NCBI GenBank assembly: GCA_027619975.1
Contig: JAQCGX010000005.1
Coordinates: forward strand, 1 to 64,000
DNA from: Nitrospinota bacterium
GTDB taxonomy: Bacteria > Nitrospinota > Nitrospinia > Nitrospinales > VA-1
Direction of reading: 5' to 3'
DNA: 64,000 nucleotides
Made by a program: the position numbers and the translations under genes. The notes below the pieces were generated by a model. It had not been told where the DNA came from, did not search any database, and saw nothing but the letters and a program-made list of their open reading frames with translations. Positions 25,195-32,072 of this stretch are shown piece after piece. Numbering within the stretch: the first letter of the stretch is position 1; every line of letters starts with the position of its first letter.

Positions 25195-26634
25195 TTAATG
25201 TTTAATTTTTTCCCAGTATGTATCGAAGTTGAACCGGGGACTATGGTTTTTGACGTGGCAGTTTTTGCAGGCTTGCCGAGCATTCTGGCCGAATCCCGCC
25301 GCCGGGGCTTCGGAGTGGTTCAACGCCGGCCCATGACAAACCTCGCATTGAACGTTTTCAAGCTCGGGCGTGTCGATTTCACTGATAAACCCTCCCGCTT
25401 GATTCCACCCGGTGACGTGACACGCGAGGCATTCAGGGTCAAAAGCCTTGTTGACCTTTCTCAGCGTATTATAAGCCTTTCCGTGGCGGGAATGTTGCCA
25501 GGTTTTATGGGCTTTGGGATGACAGGTTTTGCATACCGTTTCCGTCGCAAACAATTTTTTCTTATTATTCTTGCGTTGGGATAAGGAGGTGAAGAACAGT
25601 TCCTCGACCTCTTGGTTGTAGACTTCGTATAATGCGGTCATTTTCGGGCTGATGGCAACCCTGGAACCCAGGGGGATCATTTTTTGTGCAAACGATTTTT
25701 GTCCCTGCGAGTCCACTCCTTCGCGGAGGGCGGGTTTACTCACGCCAGACAACGTTTTCTGGTTGTCATGCGAACCTTTTCGCTGAACCTCAAAGGTGAC
25801 CAGCAGTTCGCCCATTTTTTGTCCTCTGGGACCCGGCTGGACAAAAATTTTACCGTTTTTAAGCACTGGGTTCATGTCAATGGCATCTGTATCTTTTTCT
25901 ATATGGCCGTTGATCACCACATCGACACCTTCAATATCCAGATAGCGCAGGGCCTTGTCCCGGTCCATATGGGTGAGAAGCACGATAAGATCAGGGGTTT
26001 TTGTTTTTGCAAGCGCACGGATTTGTGATTCCACCGCTTCTTTGGGATTTGTCACCTGCATCTCTGAATGATGGCTTCCGTAAAGCAGATCCGGGTCGGC
26101 GACAGCGATCACTGCCGCGTTTAAATTTTCACCGAAAGCTTTGACCCGTACCTTGGCGATGGGCAGGGAGGACTCCATATTACTCAAAACCCAGGGAATT
26201 CCTTCCTGCTCGCTGATAAAAGCATTCCCGTAAACGAAATCGTGATCGCCAAAAGTCACTGCGTCATATTTCATCTCACTCATGGCTTGCATCAGGTACT
26301 TGGCTTTAATTTTTCCCTGGCGGGTGGGTTCCTTGAAGTTGTCACCGGTATCAACGATCAGTGTGTTTTTTGCGCGGGTTCGGACCGCTTCCATATAACC
26401 CATCCGGCGCTCGATGCCCCCCTGATCTTCCTCCTTGGAACAACCGCAGGGTTTCAATTCACCGAGGGTATTGCCTGAATAAACGATGAGGATCTGTCGG
26501 GGCTCATTTTCAGGATCAGTTGCCTTTGAAGCGGCCATGCCCGATCCAGAAACGGTCACAACGGCCCAAAAAAGCAGGACGTTCATTTTTCTTGTCAGAG
26601 GGTTCAAAGGGAGGAGAGTCTTAAAAATATTCAC
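25195..26634 (-). CDS. Metallophosphoesterase-like domain fused to tetraheme cytochrome c (c554-like)
   Basis: A 479-residue exported protein. A signal segment is followed by a 5'-nucleotidase (UshA)-type fold containing VDTGDNF, TFGDHDFVYG, LLTHMD and INGHIE. The first metal motif of the family (DxH) is replaced by SGNTLGELKPCGC, with CGC and GGIERR as seen in a cysteine-bearing subgroup, so hydrolase activity is uncertain. The C-terminal 110 residues carry four heme sites: CKTCH, CLACH, CEVCH and CKNCH. A redox role in the periplasm is likely. I start at GTG 26634, six bases after AAAGGA; an ATG at 26586 is possible but lacks a ribosome site. Confidence 0.8.
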   Translation of the reverse strand: MNIFKTLLPLNPLTRKMNVLLFWAVVTVSGSGMAASKATDPENEPRQILIVYSGNTLGELKPCGCSKEEDQGGIERRMGYMEAVRTRAKNTLIVDTGDNFKEPTRQGKIKAKYLMQAMSEMKYDAVTFGDHDFVYGNAFISEQEGIPWVLSNMESSLPIAKVRVKAFGENLNAAVIAVADPDLLYGSHHSEMQVTNPKEAVESQIRALAKTKTPDLIVLLTHMDRDKALRYLDIEGVDVVINGHIEKDTDAIDMNPVLKNGKIFVQPGPRGQKMGELLVTFEVQRKGSHDNQKTLSGVSKPALREGVDSQGQKSFAQKMIPLGSRVAISPKMTALYEVYNQEVEELFFTSLSQRKNNKKKLFATETVCKTCHPKAHKTWQHSRHGKAYNTLRKVNKAFDPECLACHVTGWNQAGGFISEIDTPELENVQCEVCHGPALNHSEAPAAGFGQNARQACKNCHVKNHSPRFNFDTYWEKIKH

Positions 26635-26691
26635 AAATGATCCTTTAATCAAAAGAATTCCTCGTAGCTCTGCTACGGGGTTTCCTTTCAC

Positions 26692-26780
26692 ATTCCCCTC
26701 CTTTGCAAGGAGGGGTTAGGGGAGGTTATAAAAAAACTACCTTTAAATACCCCGCCCCTTGGGGCGGGGATCATTTATTT
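26692..26780. repeat. Palindromic intergenic repeats
   Basis: Two nested GC-rich palindromes, CTCCTTTGCAAGGAG (about 26699-26713) and CCCCGCCCCTTGGGGCGGGG (26750-26769), resembling the short repeats at 37.8 and 38.6 kb. They lie upstream of both divergent genes, so they are unlikely to be terminators for either. The remaining gap to 27021 is AT-rich without further features. Confidence 0.55.
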
Positions 26781-27021
26781 TTTCCATGAGCTTATCATTT
26801 ACAAGATTATCTAAAATCATCAGGCAAAGCAATGTATCTTAACCCGCCATTTCTTTGGATTTTTATTGACCTAATGCCTCTATGAGGATGTTCAAAAAAT
26901 CATATTTAAGAGATTTTGCAATTAAAAACACTCAATAATGACAGGGGGGGACCCGAGCCAATAATGAAAATCCCGAAAAGCTTTGGATACTTCAATCATC
27001 CCTGATAAAATCTAAGGACTC

Positions 27022-27897
27022 ATGAGAAAATCTGAAATCCACATGCATTCGACATTTTCGGACGGGGAGTTTACTCCCACCGAACTGGTCCGCATCGCCC
27101 GGACAAATGGCGTTTCCATTCTTTCCCTGACCGACCACGACACTTTTTCGGGGATTGAGGAATTTATCCAGGCGGCGGAGGGCACCGGTATTTCCGCTTT
27201 TCCGGGGATAGAGATCACCACCCGGTACCGTGACTTCAACATTCATCTCCTGGCCTATTTTAAATCTCTGGAATCCATTGATGCAGAGCTGTTGAAAATA
27301 GTTGCCGCGATGTCGGAAAAACGTGAACGACGGATGCTGGAAATGGTGGATCGCATCAACGAAGTGGTGCCGGAGCGGTTCAAGGGAAAAATCCTGTTTG
27401 AGAATGTCAGAAAAGCGGCGGAGGGTGTGCTGGCAAGACCGCATCTGGCAAGGGAAATGGTGCGTCTGGGGATCGTTTCCTCGACCGGGCAGGCGTTTGA
27501 GAAATATCTGGTTGAATATAACGTGGAACGCCAGAACCTCGATGCTAAAACCGCCATCGCTTTGATCCGAAAAAGTGAGGGTATTCCCGTTGTGGCGCAC
27601 CCAGGGGAGAGGACCTATTCCCTGTACAATCCAGGCAAGGGAAGGGATTATGAGGATGTCCCCGGTCAAGTGGAAGAATTGAAATCGTTTGGCCTGCTGG
27701 GATTGGAATGCCTTTACCCCTACCATGAAAAAACCCACCAGGTCGAGTTTTACACGGATCTTGCCAACCAGTTTGGTTTGATCGTGACTGGTAGCCGTGA
27801 TTTTCATGGTTTTAGCACCTACCAAAAACCCTCCCTCCTCGGCACAACTCCCCTCAATGACGAATTTTTTGACCGCTTCCAGGAAGTCTGGGGCTGA
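27022..27897 (+). CDS. PHP-domain phosphoesterase (RNase AM / YciV-like)
   Basis: A 291-residue cytoplasmic metal-dependent phosphoesterase. The PHP motifs are complete: EIHMHSTFSDGEFTP, LTDHDTFSG, PGIEIT, a C-terminal VVAHPGE and GSRDFHG. This arrangement matches the YciV/TrpH group, which includes 3',5'-nucleoside bisphosphate phosphatase and the 5'-3' exoribonuclease RNase AM. The precise substrate cannot be read from the sequence. The ATG at 27022 lacks a strong Shine-Dalgarno. It lies 108 bases upstream of the bufferin operon on the same strand but is probably independent. Confidence 0.85.
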   Translation: MRKSEIHMHSTFSDGEFTPTELVRIARTNGVSILSLTDHDTFSGIEEFIQAAEGTGISAFPGIEITTRYRDFNIHLLAYFKSLESIDAELLKIVAAMSEKRERRMLEMVDRINEVVPERFKGKILFENVRKAAEGVLARPHLAREMVRLGIVSSTGQAFEKYLVEYNVERQNLDAKTAIALIRKSEGIPVVAHPGERTYSLYNPGKGRDYEDVPGQVEELKSFGLLGLECLYPYHEKTHQVEFYTDLANQFGLIVTGSRDFHGFSTYQKPSLLGTTPLNDEFFDRFQEVWG

Positions 27898-28005
27898 GCA
27901 TAAATAATCGCAAACAAAACTGTAAGGATGGCGAAACCCTCCCGACTTGACTCCAGTTCGATAGTTCACGGTTTTTTTATAAATCTGTAAATTGATGGAG
28001 GTCTC

Positions 28006-28284
28006 ATGAAAAAAAATATTGCTCTGCGCTCGGCAGTTGCAGGGGTGGTCGCTCTTGGATTCCTGGTCGCTGGAACCCCTTCCATGGCTGGTGACAAGCA
28101 TGAAAAAATGAAGATGGAAGGCGAGCATTGCTATGGTATTGCCAAGGCAGGAATGAATGATTGCAAAAGCGGAATACATGGATGCAAGGGAAAAGCCAAA
28201 GCCGATGGCGAGAAGGATTCCTTCCTCGTGGTTCCTCACGGGACCTTCGCCAAAATCGTGGGCGGTTCCACCAAGGCGGGATGA
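28006..28284 (+). CDS. bufA: Bufferin-type RiPP precursor (DUF2282 / BufA1-like), three-cysteine variant
   Basis: A 92-residue exported precursor. The signal peptide ends near GTPSMAGD. The mature part matches the DUF2282 (BufA1) family: EHCYGIAKAGMNDCKSGIHG then VPHGTFAKIVGG. Cysteines are C42, C53 and C60. The fourth cysteine, which family members carry in a VPxGTC motif, is Phe81 here (codon TTC). Bufferins are copper-binding peptides in which MNIO enzymes modify cysteines. TGGAGG lies seven bases before the ATG. The stop overlaps the start of the MNIO gene (ATGA), fixing the operon order precursor-enzyme-partner. No metal-responsive operator could be recognised in the 108-base leader. Confidence 0.85.
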   Translation: MKKNIALRSAVAGVVALGFLVAGTPSMAGDKHEKMKMEGEHCYGIAKAGMNDCKSGIHGCKGKAKADGEKDSFLVVPHGTFAKIVGGSTKAG

Positions 28285-29135
28285 ACGATTTCGACACAAA
28301 ATTCCCAGGCCCGATTCCGGCGAAAGCCGGAATCGGGTTGCGGGCCCGGCATTACCGGGAAATTCTTGAAACCCTGCCCCCGATAGGATGGCTGGAGGTT
28401 CACAGCGAAAATTTTTTCAGCGACGGCGGTCAACCGCTTTTCTACCTGGAAAAAATTCGCCCTCACTATCCCCTGAGCCTGCACGGTGTGGGTCTGTTTC
28501 TTGGGTCTACAGACCCACTGAATCGGGTTCATCTGGGCCATCTCAAATCTCTCATCGAACGATTTGAACCGGATCTGGTTTCCGAGCATTTATGCTGGGG
28601 GTCGGTGAACGGTCGCTTTTTAAACGACCTGTTGCCGTTGCCTTATACGGAGGAGGCCCTGGATCATTTCTGTACGCGCGTTGATCAGGCGCAGGAATTT
28701 CTAGGCCGCGCCCTTTTGATCGAAAATGTTTGCAACTACCTGCAATACAAGCATTCCACCATTGCCGAGTGGGATTTCATCGCCGAAGTCTCCCGCCGTA
28801 CAGGTTGCGGAATTTTGCTGGATGTGAATAACATTTATGTGAATGCGATGAACCAAAAATTTGACTCGGCAAGTTATTTCCTGTCTATTCCGATAGACGC
28901 AGTCCGGGAAATTCACCTGGCCGGGTTTGACTCTAATGGCGATTGTTTGATCGACACCCACGGCCAACCGGTCTGGGAAGAGGTGTGGGATCTGTATCGG
29001 CAAACGCTGAAATGGTTTGGCAATGTTCCCACCCTGATCGAGTGGGATACGGATGTCCCGGAGCTGTCCGTATTGTTTGCCGAAGCGGGTAAGGCCGATG
29101 CCATCCTGAGGGAGAATCATGCCTGCTCTCAGTGA
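28281..29135 (+). CDS. bufB: MNIO-family (DUF692) RiPP-modifying enzyme, BufB-like
   Basis: A 284-residue TIM-barrel multinuclear non-heme iron oxidase. These enzymes oxidise cysteine side chains in RiPP precursors; in bufferins the product is a thiooxazole. Family motifs with the metal ligands are present: LEVHSENFF, SLHGVGLFLGS, SEHLCW, LIENVCNYL, LLDVNNIYVNAMN, EIHLAGF, DTHGQPV and EWDTDVP. The open frame continues 40 codons upstream through bufA in another frame, but the ATG at 28281, overlapping the bufA stop, matches the start of the family. It overlaps bufC by 17 bases. Confidence 0.9.
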   Translation: MNDFDTKFPGPIPAKAGIGLRARHYREILETLPPIGWLEVHSENFFSDGGQPLFYLEKIRPHYPLSLHGVGLFLGSTDPLNRVHLGHLKSLIERFEPDLVSEHLCWGSVNGRFLNDLLPLPYTEEALDHFCTRVDQAQEFLGRALLIENVCNYLQYKHSTIAEWDFIAEVSRRTGCGILLDVNNIYVNAMNQKFDSASYFLSIPIDAVREIHLAGFDSNGDCLIDTHGQPVWEEVWDLYRQTLKWFGNVPTLIEWDTDVPELSVLFAEAGKADAILRENHACSQ

Positions 29136-29889
29136 ACTGCAATTGGGGTTTGCTGAAGCCATATTCAGCGGCGATGGGGCGAAATTTTTGCTGAACCTTG
29201 TGCCGGGGGAGTTGAGCCCCGAGCGCCGGGTGGATATCTACCGCAATAATGTTTTCGGATGCCTGACCGATGCCCTTAAAATGGCTTATCCGGTGATTGT
29301 CAAACTTGTCGGCGCCGATTTTTTTGAGTACCTGGCGGCAGAATTTATTCGTCAAACTCCATCCAAAAGCGGAAACCTGCATAATTTTGGCCGGGAAATG
29401 GCCGAATTTTTGCCGAATCTGCCTGAGGCCGCGAAATTGACCTATCTGCCCGATGTGGCTCGACTGGAGTGGGCCTGCAATGAGGTGTTTTTTTCTGCGG
29501 ATCATCCACCCCTGAAACTTAATCGTCTGGCCGAGGTTCCCGAAGACCAGATCGGACATTTGAAATTTCATCTGCATCCCGCCACCCGCTTGATTTTCTC
29601 AGATTACCCCGTCCATTTAATTTGGCAAACCAACCAGGAGGATTATTCCGGTGATCCTGTCATCGACCTGGATCAGGGTGGGGTGGCCATTCTGGTGAGG
29701 AGAGAAGCGTATCAAGCGGTTCTTCAGCCGGTGACAGCGGCGGAATGGGCTTTTTTGACCTCCCTGCGGGTCGGGAGAGATTTGTCATCCGCGAGCGATG
29801 CCGCGCTTTCAGCGGACCCGAAATTTGATGTTGCGGCGGCATTGAGACAGTTTGCGGCCGATGCCATTCTCGTGGATTTTTCCCTGTAG
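29119..29889 (+). CDS. bufC: DUF2063 protein, BufC/HvfC-like partner of the MNIO enzyme
   Basis: A 256-residue cytoplasmic protein. The N-terminal part (LSELQLGFAEAIFSGD, VDIYRNNVFGCLTDALKMAYPV) is the DUF2063 domain found next to DUF692 enzymes; it serves as the substrate-recognition partner, presenting the precursor to the MNIO enzyme. The C-terminal half (from about residue 150) is the more variable domain seen in longer BufC proteins, with two predicted strands around IWQTNQEDYSGDPVIDLDQG. It overlaps the bufB stop by 17 bases and ends the operon. I found no DoxX-type membrane gene (bufD) after it. Confidence 0.88.
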   Translation: MPALSELQLGFAEAIFSGDGAKFLLNLVPGELSPERRVDIYRNNVFGCLTDALKMAYPVIVKLVGADFFEYLAAEFIRQTPSKSGNLHNFGREMAEFLPNLPEAAKLTYLPDVARLEWACNEVFFSADHPPLKLNRLAEVPEDQIGHLKFHLHPATRLIFSDYPVHLIWQTNQEDYSGDPVIDLDQGGVAILVRREAYQAVLQPVTAAEWAFLTSLRVGRDLSSASDAALSADPKFDVAAALRQFAADAILVDFSL

Positions 29890-29978
29890 TTGGCGGGAAG
29901 GAAGGTTTTTCCCAGGGACGGGGGGCCTGCAAAATTAAAAACTTTATCCCCTCAATTGCATCCAATACCATAATAAAA

Positions 29979-30001
29979 GCTCCTGATCTGGCTTCAGGAG
30001 C
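29979..30001 (+). terminator. Possible terminator after the bufferin operon
   Basis: GCTCCTGA and TCAGGAGC form an eight-pair stem with a seven-base loop. The plus-strand T tract after it is interrupted by G; the minus strand carries a better T run, so orientation is uncertain. Confidence 0.35.
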
Positions 30002-30115
30002 GGGGGTTGTTGTTTTATCAAGGCAGGTGAAAGAGTGTGAGCAGGACCGATTTTGCTGTTTCAGTAACATTATTTTATTGTTGCATGGTTTCTCCCGTTA
30101 AATAGCAATCCCCAG

Positions 30116-30143
30116 GGCCGCCCATTCGGGTGGCCTTTTTTTT
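30116..30143 (+). terminator. Rho-independent terminator
   Basis: GGCCGCCC-ATTC-GGGTGGCC gives an eight-pair stem (one G-T wobble) followed by eight T residues. It would end plus-strand transcription from the bufferin operon about 230 bases after bufC. Confidence 0.7.
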
Positions 30144-30350
30144 ATCCCGCAAATATACGAAAATTCTCTTTTAACTTTTACTTTTCCCAGCCTGATGCCC
30201 TTAATAATCGTGGCAAGAAAAAACTGTTTTTTTGAAAGGAGAAATGAGTAATCTGCTAATGTCTTACGATGATGAGCTAGAGAGTTGGCTTTAAATTCCA
30301 AAATGGGCGTTCGCCCAACATAATTAGTCATTTTTAACTTGAGGGAGAAA
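30144..30350. other. Leader region of mscS
   Basis: It contains a 17-codon open frame (30244-30294, MSNLLMSYDDELESWL) behind AAAGGAG, and a 14-base dyad TGGGCGTTCGCCCA at 30304-30317, just upstream of mscS. Either may be regulatory, but neither has independent support. Nothing else was recognised. Confidence 0.35.
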
Positions 30351-31169
30351 ATGAATCTACTTGAATCATTCGATTTGGAAAAACTCACAAACACCTACAT
30401 CGTTCCCTGGGGCATAAACATTTCTTTGGCACTGGCGGTATTTATTATCGGACGAATGGTAGCCGGTATCATCGTGTCCTTGGTGGAAAAACTGCTGGCC
30501 AAAGCTAAAATGGAAGAAATTTTAATCAATTTCATCAGTTCGATTGTCAGTGCCGTTTTAACTCTATTCATAATCGTTGCGGCTCTGGATAGACTGGGAG
30601 TTGACACCACTTCATTGATTGCCTTAATGGGGGCGGCAGGTTTGGCGGTCGGTCTGGCTCTGCAAGGTTCTTTGCAGAATTTTGCCGCCGGCGTCATGCT
30701 GATTATTTTTCGTCCGTTTAAGGCTGGTGATTATGTGGATGCGGGCGGAACGTCGGGAACGGTTGAGACCATAAAAATATTTAATACCGTATTGAAGACT
30801 CCAGATAACCGGGAAGTGATCGTTCCCAACGGAGCTATTTACGGCGGAACGATCACTAACTTCTCGGCGCGGGCGACGCGACGCATCGATATGGTATTTG
30901 GTATTGGCTATGGCGATGACATCCGCAAGGCAAAGGAAGTTATCAAGGCTATCCTGGAATCCGATGAGAGGATTTTGAAAGATCCCGAACCTCTGATAGC
31001 CGTGGGTGAACTGGGAGACAACAGCGTCAACTTCAACGTGCGTCCCTGGGTCAATAGCGGTGACTACTGGCCCGTCAAGTTTGATTTGAACGAAAGGATC
31101 AAGCTGGCCTTTGACGAGAATGGGATTTCCATTCCTTATCCGCAGATGGATGTCCATATGGCCAAATGA
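30351..31169 (+). CDS. mscS: Small-conductance mechanosensitive channel, MscS family
   Basis: A 272-residue inner-membrane channel that releases solutes on hypo-osmotic shock. Three membrane segments cover about residues 18-110. The pore-lining third helix reads MGAAGLAVGLALQGSLQNFAA, with the Gly-Ala packing pattern and the following NFAAGVMLIIFRPF typical of E. coli MscS. The soluble beta and alpha/beta domains follow (AGGTSGTVETI, VPNGAIYGGTITNFS). Length is close to E. coli MscS. The ATG at 30351 has GAGGGAG upstream; the TTG at 30339 is within the site. It stands alone. Confidence 0.93.
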   Translation: MNLLESFDLEKLTNTYIVPWGINISLALAVFIIGRMVAGIIVSLVEKLLAKAKMEEILINFISSIVSAVLTLFIIVAALDRLGVDTTSLIALMGAAGLAVGLALQGSLQNFAAGVMLIIFRPFKAGDYVDAGGTSGTVETIKIFNTVLKTPDNREVIVPNGAIYGGTITNFSARATRRIDMVFGIGYGDDIRKAKEVIKAILESDERILKDPEPLIAVGELGDNSVNFNVRPWVNSGDYWPVKFDLNERIKLAFDENGISIPYPQMDVHMAK

Positions 31170-31226
31170 TGAAATGATTTGCCATTCACTTGTGCGAGGT
31201 AGGCCGTAAGTTAAAGGATGGCCATT

Positions 31227-31805
31227 TCAATTGTCAGACTCACTGGTTTTTAATTTTTCCAGGATGACTTCCACCTTGTCTGAGAAAAGACGGGCTTTGT
31301 CGTATTTTTTGATAAAGCCCGGTAAACGCGAAAGAGGAATCACGTTTGCGCCGAAATTACTTTTCAGCTTCGCCTGCGTGAACACCACCACGGGGATGAA
31401 GGGGTTTTTTCCGAGATGTTTTTCCAGAGCGTTCACCCATTTTCTGTTTTCCCAGAGAGGGTTGTATAGTGCGCCCTGTTGTCTCCCGGACTTAATTTCC
31501 CACATTTCGTCGTTGACTCTGCCCCGGACCCGGCCCGGTTCATTCTGGACGGTCAGGACAAAAATTCCGTAACAGGAAACGATGACGTGATCGATGCGAC
31601 TCATTCCTCTAAGCGCCGGAACCACAACGCCGCTCAATAGAGTGTAGTCCTCTCCCAGCTTTTCGACTTTGGATCGTATGGAAGCTCCACCGTTCCCCTC
31701 AGCCTGCTTCCGGCTTTGCCGGAAAAACAGACCCATCAAGCCAATGAATATCAGGAGAGAAGCGCCGATTTTTATCCAGTACAAATTAAGAATAGTGAGG
31801 TCCAT
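31227..31805 (-). CDS. Membrane-anchored NERD-domain protein
   Basis: A 192-residue protein with one N-terminal membrane segment (about residues 11-28) and a nuclease-related (NERD) domain. The pattern GVVVPALRGMSRIDHVIVSC, GIFVLTVQNE, WENRKWVNALEKHL and IPVVVFTQ fits NERD, an endonuclease-like fold distantly related to restriction nucleases. The usual acidic active-site residue may be lost (VLTVQNEPG), so nuclease activity is unproven. AAAGGACAG lies ahead of the ATG. It converges with mscS and is separated from the flavoprotein gene by a family I element. Confidence 0.75.
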   Translation of the reverse strand: MDLTILNLYWIKIGASLLIFIGLMGLFFRQSRKQAEGNGGASIRSKVEKLGEDYTLLSGVVVPALRGMSRIDHVIVSCYGIFVLTVQNEPGRVRGRVNDEMWEIKSGRQQGALYNPLWENRKWVNALEKHLGKNPFIPVVVFTQAKLKSNFGANVIPLSRLPGFIKKYDKARLFSDKVEVILEKLKTSESDN

Positions 31806-31885
31806 GATTCAAGCTGTCCTTTAAGAGAACGGACGGGGCGCAGTAAATTTGGATAGTTAGAATTTTCCTTGAGAGAGTTCCTTAA

Positions 31886-32061
31886 GGGCATCTCTAAAAA
31901 TTAGTTTATTACAGGAAATCGAACACTGTACAAGGATTTCTTATATTGGTGGCACGGGCTTTCTAGCCCGTGCGAACAGGCTGGAAAGCCTGTTCCACTA
32001 AAACAAAGCCATCTCCTTAAGTTGACGATTAGGAGCATTTAGTCAATTTTTAGAGATACCC
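31886..32061. mobile_element. MITE-like element, family I copy C
   Basis: A 176-bp element with near-perfect inverted ends: GGGCATCTCTAAAAATT at the left and AATTTTTAGAGATACCC at the right (one mismatch). TTAA repeats flank both sides (31882-31885 and 32062-32065). The interior has two palindromes based on GCACGGGC and GAACAGGC. It is the cleanest copy in the window and lies 11 bases beyond the stop of the flavoprotein gene. Confidence 0.85.
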
Positions 32062-32072
32062 TTAAGAAAATT

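Noticed and set aside
28161-28280. A longer start for the MNIO enzyme gene, 40 codons upstream
   Set aside because: That part runs through bufA in another frame and is not family-like; the ATGA overlap at 28281 fits a coupled operon.
26992-28299. A 435-codon open frame on the minus strand, antisense to the PHP and bufferin precursor genes
   Set aside because: It is the mirror of two well-supported plus-strand genes; the translation lacks any family pattern and no ribosome site precedes it.
30098-30394. A 98-codon minus-strand frame over the mscS leader
   Set aside because: It crosses a terminator hairpin and the mscS start, has no ribosome site, and its composition is not protein-like.
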